A stretch of DNA of 18,123 nucleotides from positions 1 to 18,123 of the forward strand of contig CALADR010000244.1 in NCBI GenBank assembly GCA_937890845.1, read 5' to 3'. How positions within the stretch are numbered: the first letter of the stretch is position 1; each line of letters starts with the position of its first letter. Below, piece after piece: positions 15,792-18,123 of the stretch. Under the pieces are notes generated by a model. It did not search any database. It saw only the letters and a program-made list of their open reading frames with translations, and was not told the origin of the DNA. This DNA comes from an uncultured Bacteroidales bacterium. GTDB lineage: Bacteria; Bacteroidota; Bacteroidia; Bacteroidales; UBA932. The translations under genes were made by a program, and so were the position numbers.

Positions 15792-16993
15792 TTTCTGTCT
15801 TTTATTCCTGTTTTTGCTTGGACTCTATAGTAGGAATCAAGCATTTTATCATATTCGTAAGGCATTATCCATAAATCTTTTCTGCCTATATAATCCTTTG
15901 TTTTTATTACTGTATGGTTTTCAGTCAGACGACCTGGCAAAGAGCACCACAGGTAGTCATAGTTGTGGCTTATGAGCTTTGTTACTCCATTTTCCAGTTT
16001 GGTGAGTTTTATTGTCAGCATCAGTCCGGTTTGAGTATTTACAGCGCTCATGTTTGAAACAGTATTCCCTAGAGAAAATGTAACCGGAACATTTTTCCCG
16101 GAGTCTTTTATGCTTATGGACAGACTATCCTGCACGACATGAGGATGACTGCCTATTATAATGTCCGCTCCGGCTTCAGCAAGAATGGAGGCAGTCTTTT
16201 CCTGCGCTTCAGAGTGCCCCAGCCGGTATTCGTCGCCCCAGTGTGGCAATGCTATTATGTAGTCAGCGCCATATTCCTTAGCTCTGTCAATAATGGATTT
16301 TACTCCCTCAGTGTTTTCTCTGCTTATTTTAGGAAATTCGCCGGAAATGCAGGCATTTGTACCGTAAGTGAAGTTGGCAAATGCAATCCTTATACCCTTT
16401 ATTTCTGTTATAAGTGGATTGTTCCTTAAATATTGATCCTGGTTTGCACCTGAACCAGTCGTCATAGTCCCGTATTTGATCTTCAGGGAGTCGCAAATGC
16501 GCATAGTCCGTTCATATCCTTTTTTTCCTTTGTCAAGTATGTGGTTGTTAGCTGTAAGTAAAATATCAAATCCGCAGTTTGCCAGATATTCTGCAAAGCT
16601 GTCAGGGGCGCTGAATGCAGGGTAGCCTGTGTAAGGTTCGCCCCCTAATGTGAACTCCATATTTCCTATTGCCAGATTGGCATTTCTGATATCTTTAATT
16701 ATATTTTTGAAATATGAACTGAAGTCAAATGCCGTGCTGGAAAGTCCTGATTTCACATTGCTTTTTACTCCGGAGAGTTTCTCTGATGTGCTTATCTGGT
16801 TTGCATGCATCATTATATCTCCTAAAAAAAGCAACGATACTGTATCGGGACGCGCTCTTACAGGTATGATTTTTTCTGACTGACGTTTAAATAAAGAAAC
16901 GTCATCTATAGTCTGTGCTTTGCATAATACGGCGGAGGTGACAAACGCTGCCGCCGCTGCTACTGCCAGTCTCAGCGAAATTCGTATATCCAT
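15788..16993 (-). CDS. CapA-family calcineurin-like metallophosphatase, secreted
   Basis: Exported 401-residue protein of the CapA (poly-gamma-glutamate synthesis protein, PGA_cap) family with a calcineurin-like phosphoesterase fold. The signal peptide runs to about residue 26 (AVLCKAQ; cleavage after Ala likely). Metal-site motifs are in order: FLGDIMMH (Asp59, His63), IGNMEF (Asn111, Glu113), TANNHILDKG (Asn150, His151), ALPHWGDEY (His251) and GSHPHVVQ (His283, His285). Despite the name, no capB or capC genes are near, so capsule synthesis is not supported. The start at 16993 is the only Met before residue 61 and gives a clean signal peptide. It is upstream of phoH with a 4-base overlap. 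A -7 element sits only six bases before the ATG. Confidence 0.9.
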   Translation of the reverse strand: MDIRISLRLAVAAAAAFVTSAVLCKAQTIDDVSLFKRQSEKIIPVRARPDTVSLLFLGDIMMHANQISTSEKLSGVKSNVKSGLSSTAFDFSSYFKNIIKDIRNANLAIGNMEFTLGGEPYTGYPAFSAPDSFAEYLANCGFDILLTANNHILDKGKKGYERTMRICDSLKIKYGTMTTGSGANQDQYLRNNPLITEIKGIRIAFANFTYGTNACISGEFPKISRENTEGVKSIIDRAKEYGADYIIALPHWGDEYRLGHSEAQEKTASILAEAGADIIIGSHPHVVQDSLSISIKDSGKNVPVTFSLGNTVSNMSAVNTQTGLMLTIKLTKLENGVTKLISHNYDYLWCSLPGRLTENHTVIKTKDYIGRKDLWIMPYEYDKMLDSYYRVQAKTGIKDRK

Positions 16994-16998
16994 ACTAA

Positions 16999-17006
16999 CA
17001 AATATA
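16999..17006 (-). promoter_or_regulatory. Possible -7 element of the capA-phoH unit
   Basis: The minus strand reads TATATTTG, a full TAnnTTTG match, ending five bases before the capA ATG (16993). No TTTG is at the 19-base spacing. If used, the mRNA would have almost no leader. Confidence 0.4.
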
Positions 17007-17016
17007 ATCCATTTTT

Positions 17017-17047
17017 TTTGAATCAGATATTAATTTGGTTAAATTTG
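17017..17047 (+). promoter_or_regulatory. Promoter of the SPOR lipoprotein-M28 unit
   Basis: TTTG (17017-17020), exactly 19 bases, then TAAATTTG (17040-17047): both promoter halves are perfect. The predicted start is near 17053, about 28 bases before the SPOR gene ATG at 17081. Confidence 0.75.
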
Positions 17048-17080
17048 CAGTTATGCTTAAATATCAGGCAATGAAACCTA

Positions 17081-17596
17081 ATGCGAAGGATATTGACATT
17101 AATGTCAGTTCTCTCCCTGTTGTCACTGACAGGGTGCGATATGTTCCGTCGTCTGGCAGGAAGACCGACTGCGGAAGAAGTGGAGATGATGCGTATCGAG
17201 CTCTTGAGGCAGGAAGAGGCGAGACACAGGTTCAAAGTGGATTCACTCAAGAAGGTGGAGAAGGCACTTGCAGATTCCATTGCTGCACTGCACTCCATAA
17301 AGCAGTTGCATGGGACTATACTCAACCCTTCTGAAATAGGCGGGCTGTTTACTACGAAGTTGGATTACCGTTATTATATTGTAGTAGGAGCATTTAAAAG
17401 CAGGGTAAATGCAGAGGATCTTTTGTCTGAAGTAAAAGAATGCGGTTATACACCGATACTCATAAATTTCCGTAATGGTTTCAATGCTATAGGCATATCT
17501 CCTACCGATGACATTTTGGGAGCCTTTCATTCTTTGAAGAAAGTAAAGGAAGAGAAGTTTTGTCCCGAAGATGTCTGGATCTTGGTTAATGAGTGA
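17081..17596 (+). CDS. SPOR-domain lipoprotein
   Basis: Envelope lipoprotein of 171 residues. The signal peptide MRRILTLMSVLSLLSLTGC has the lipobox LTGC with Cys19 as the acylated residue. A charged coiled-coil-like helix follows (about 30-75, rich in Glu, Arg and Lys). The C-terminal SPOR domain (about 96-168) is marked by YRYYIVVGAFKSRVNAEDLL and then GYTPILINFRNGFNAIGI. SPOR domains bind peptidoglycan with denuded glycans, often at the division site, so a role in cell-wall remodelling is likely but inferred. The ATG at 17081 fits the promoter at 17017-17047. The following M28 gene starts 7 bases after this stop, so the two are co-transcribed. Confidence 0.9.
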   Translation: MRRILTLMSVLSLLSLTGCDMFRRLAGRPTAEEVEMMRIELLRQEEARHRFKVDSLKKVEKALADSIAALHSIKQLHGTILNPSEIGGLFTTKLDYRYYIVVGAFKSRVNAEDLLSEVKECGYTPILINFRNGFNAIGISPTDDILGAFHSLKKVKEEKFCPEDVWILVNE

Positions 17597-17603
17597 TATT
17601 TGA

Positions 17604-18123
17604 ATGAAAACCAGTTTATTATATTTAGTCATTGCTGCGATGACCTTTTGTATGGCATCGCAGACTATATTTTCCCAGTATAAGTCTCAGAATTCCTATG
17701 CCAGTCTTTATGACAGCGAGACCGCTGCTTTGATGCGCAGGCACGTAAAGGAAATTGCCTCTGAATATAATGCAGGAAGAAAGCCTGGTTCAGAAGGTGA
17801 AAAGAATGCTGCGGAGTATCTTTATAAGGTGTTTGAGGAGTACGGCCTGGAAATGCTTTCTCCGGAGTCTGGAGACGAATTTGGAATAGCAAAGTCTTCT
17901 TCAGATACTCTGGTGTCAAGGAATGTTGTCGGATTTGTCCAGGGATATGACCCAAAGCTCAGAAACAGATATATTCTTGTCGGTGCAAGAATTGATAATT
18001 TGGGAGTCAATGATATGACAGTGGACGGGGAATCCGGCAGACAGGTTTATTATGGTGCAAACGGGAATGCTTCCGGTATGGCTGTAATGGCAGAGCTGGC
18101 GAGAATGGTGGGAACTAATTCCA
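17604..18123 (+). CDS. M28-family peptidase homologue with altered zinc-site residues, C-terminus cut by window edge
   Basis: Exported protein of the M28 (Zn-dependent aminopeptidase) family; the first 173 residues are visible. The N-terminus has a signal peptide (MKTSLLYLVIAAMTFCMAS). The family fold is evident: HVKEIASEYNAGRKPGSEGE (47-66), then RYILVGARIDNLG (122-134) where active members have GAHYDHLG, and YYGANGNASGMAVMAELARM (149-168) where active members have GADDNASG. Arg129 thus replaces the first zinc-ligand His, and Gly154 stands at the bridging-ligand Asp, so normal metal binding is doubtful. The remaining ligands lie outside the window. It starts 7 bases after the SPOR gene stop. 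It could be a non-catalytic binding protein, or an enzyme using another site; both are inference. Confidence 0.85.
   Translation, partial: MKTSLLYLVIAAMTFCMASQTIFSQYKSQNSYASLYDSETAALMRRHVKEIASEYNAGRKPGSEGEKNAAEYLYKVFEEYGLEMLSPESGDEFGIAKSSSDTLVSRNVVGFVQGYDPKLRNRYILVGARIDNLGVNDMTVDGESGRQVYYGANGNASGMAVMAELARMVGTNS

Noticed and set aside
15788..16993. CapA-like protein as evidence of a poly-gamma-glutamate capsule locus
   Set aside because: No capB or capC homologue is in the window; CapA-family metallophosphatases are widespread without capsule genes, and here the partner is phoH.
17035..17334. 99-residue frame overlapping the SPOR lipoprotein gene on the same strand
   Set aside because: Shadow frame: no domain or signal peptide, whereas the 17081 frame has a clear lipobox and SPOR domain. 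The frame opens before the expected transcription start.

Overview
The window looks like a piece of chromosome from a Bacteroidota bacterium, probably of the order Bacteroidales. Promoter-like sites of the Bacteroidota type (TTTG, about 19 bases, then TAnnTTTG) recur in the intergenic gaps, most clearly before gyrA, clpC and the SPOR lipoprotein gene. Start codons are preceded by A-rich stretches and not by strong Shine-Dalgarno sites. Several gene families are typical of the phylum: DUF4293, a membrane-anchored LytTR protein, a CapA-PhoH pair and a SPOR lipoprotein. The DNA is moderately AT-rich. I see no insertion sequence, phage, tRNA, rRNA or CRISPR array, and no stretch over 300 bases lacks a gene. 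This is core-genome territory, not an island.

Layout. 1-2644 (minus): a fatty-acid synthesis cluster transcribed fabH, fabK, fabF, with fabF cut by the left edge. 2853-3710 (plus): a membrane LytTR regulator divergent from fabH, overlapping by 15 bases the end of the convergent DUF4293 gene (3696-4145, minus). 4238-5113 (plus): a uridine-phosphorylase-like enzyme, closed by a long bidirectional hairpin. 5269-8160 (minus): a likely transcription unit of HAD phosphatase, AI-2E/PerM family membrane protein and alpha/beta-hydrolase lipoprotein. 8229-8354 (plus): a possible 41-residue small gene whose end overlaps the clpC 3' end. 8341-10698 (minus): clpC, divergent from gyrA (10873-13368, plus), which is followed by a secreted TPR protein and a strong terminator. 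14826-16993 (minus): capA-like gene then phoH, overlapping by ATGA. 17081-18123 (plus): SPOR lipoprotein and a truncated M28-family protein.

How the genes work together. FabH starts type II fatty-acid synthesis, FabF elongates the chain, and FabK performs the enoyl reduction, so three FAS-II steps sit in one unit. ClpC and GyrA are housekeeping genes on opposite sides of a shared regulatory gap with two good promoters. The CapA/PhoH and SPOR/M28 pairs also diverge from a shared short gap.

I found no clear new multi-gene system. The best leads are individual: a ClpC that lacks the middle (M) domain, an M28 homologue that has lost two zinc-ligand positions in the visible part, the small convergent ORF, and some regulatory structures (a palindrome on the fabK promoter, a long-looped terminator, a near-leaderless capA mRNA).
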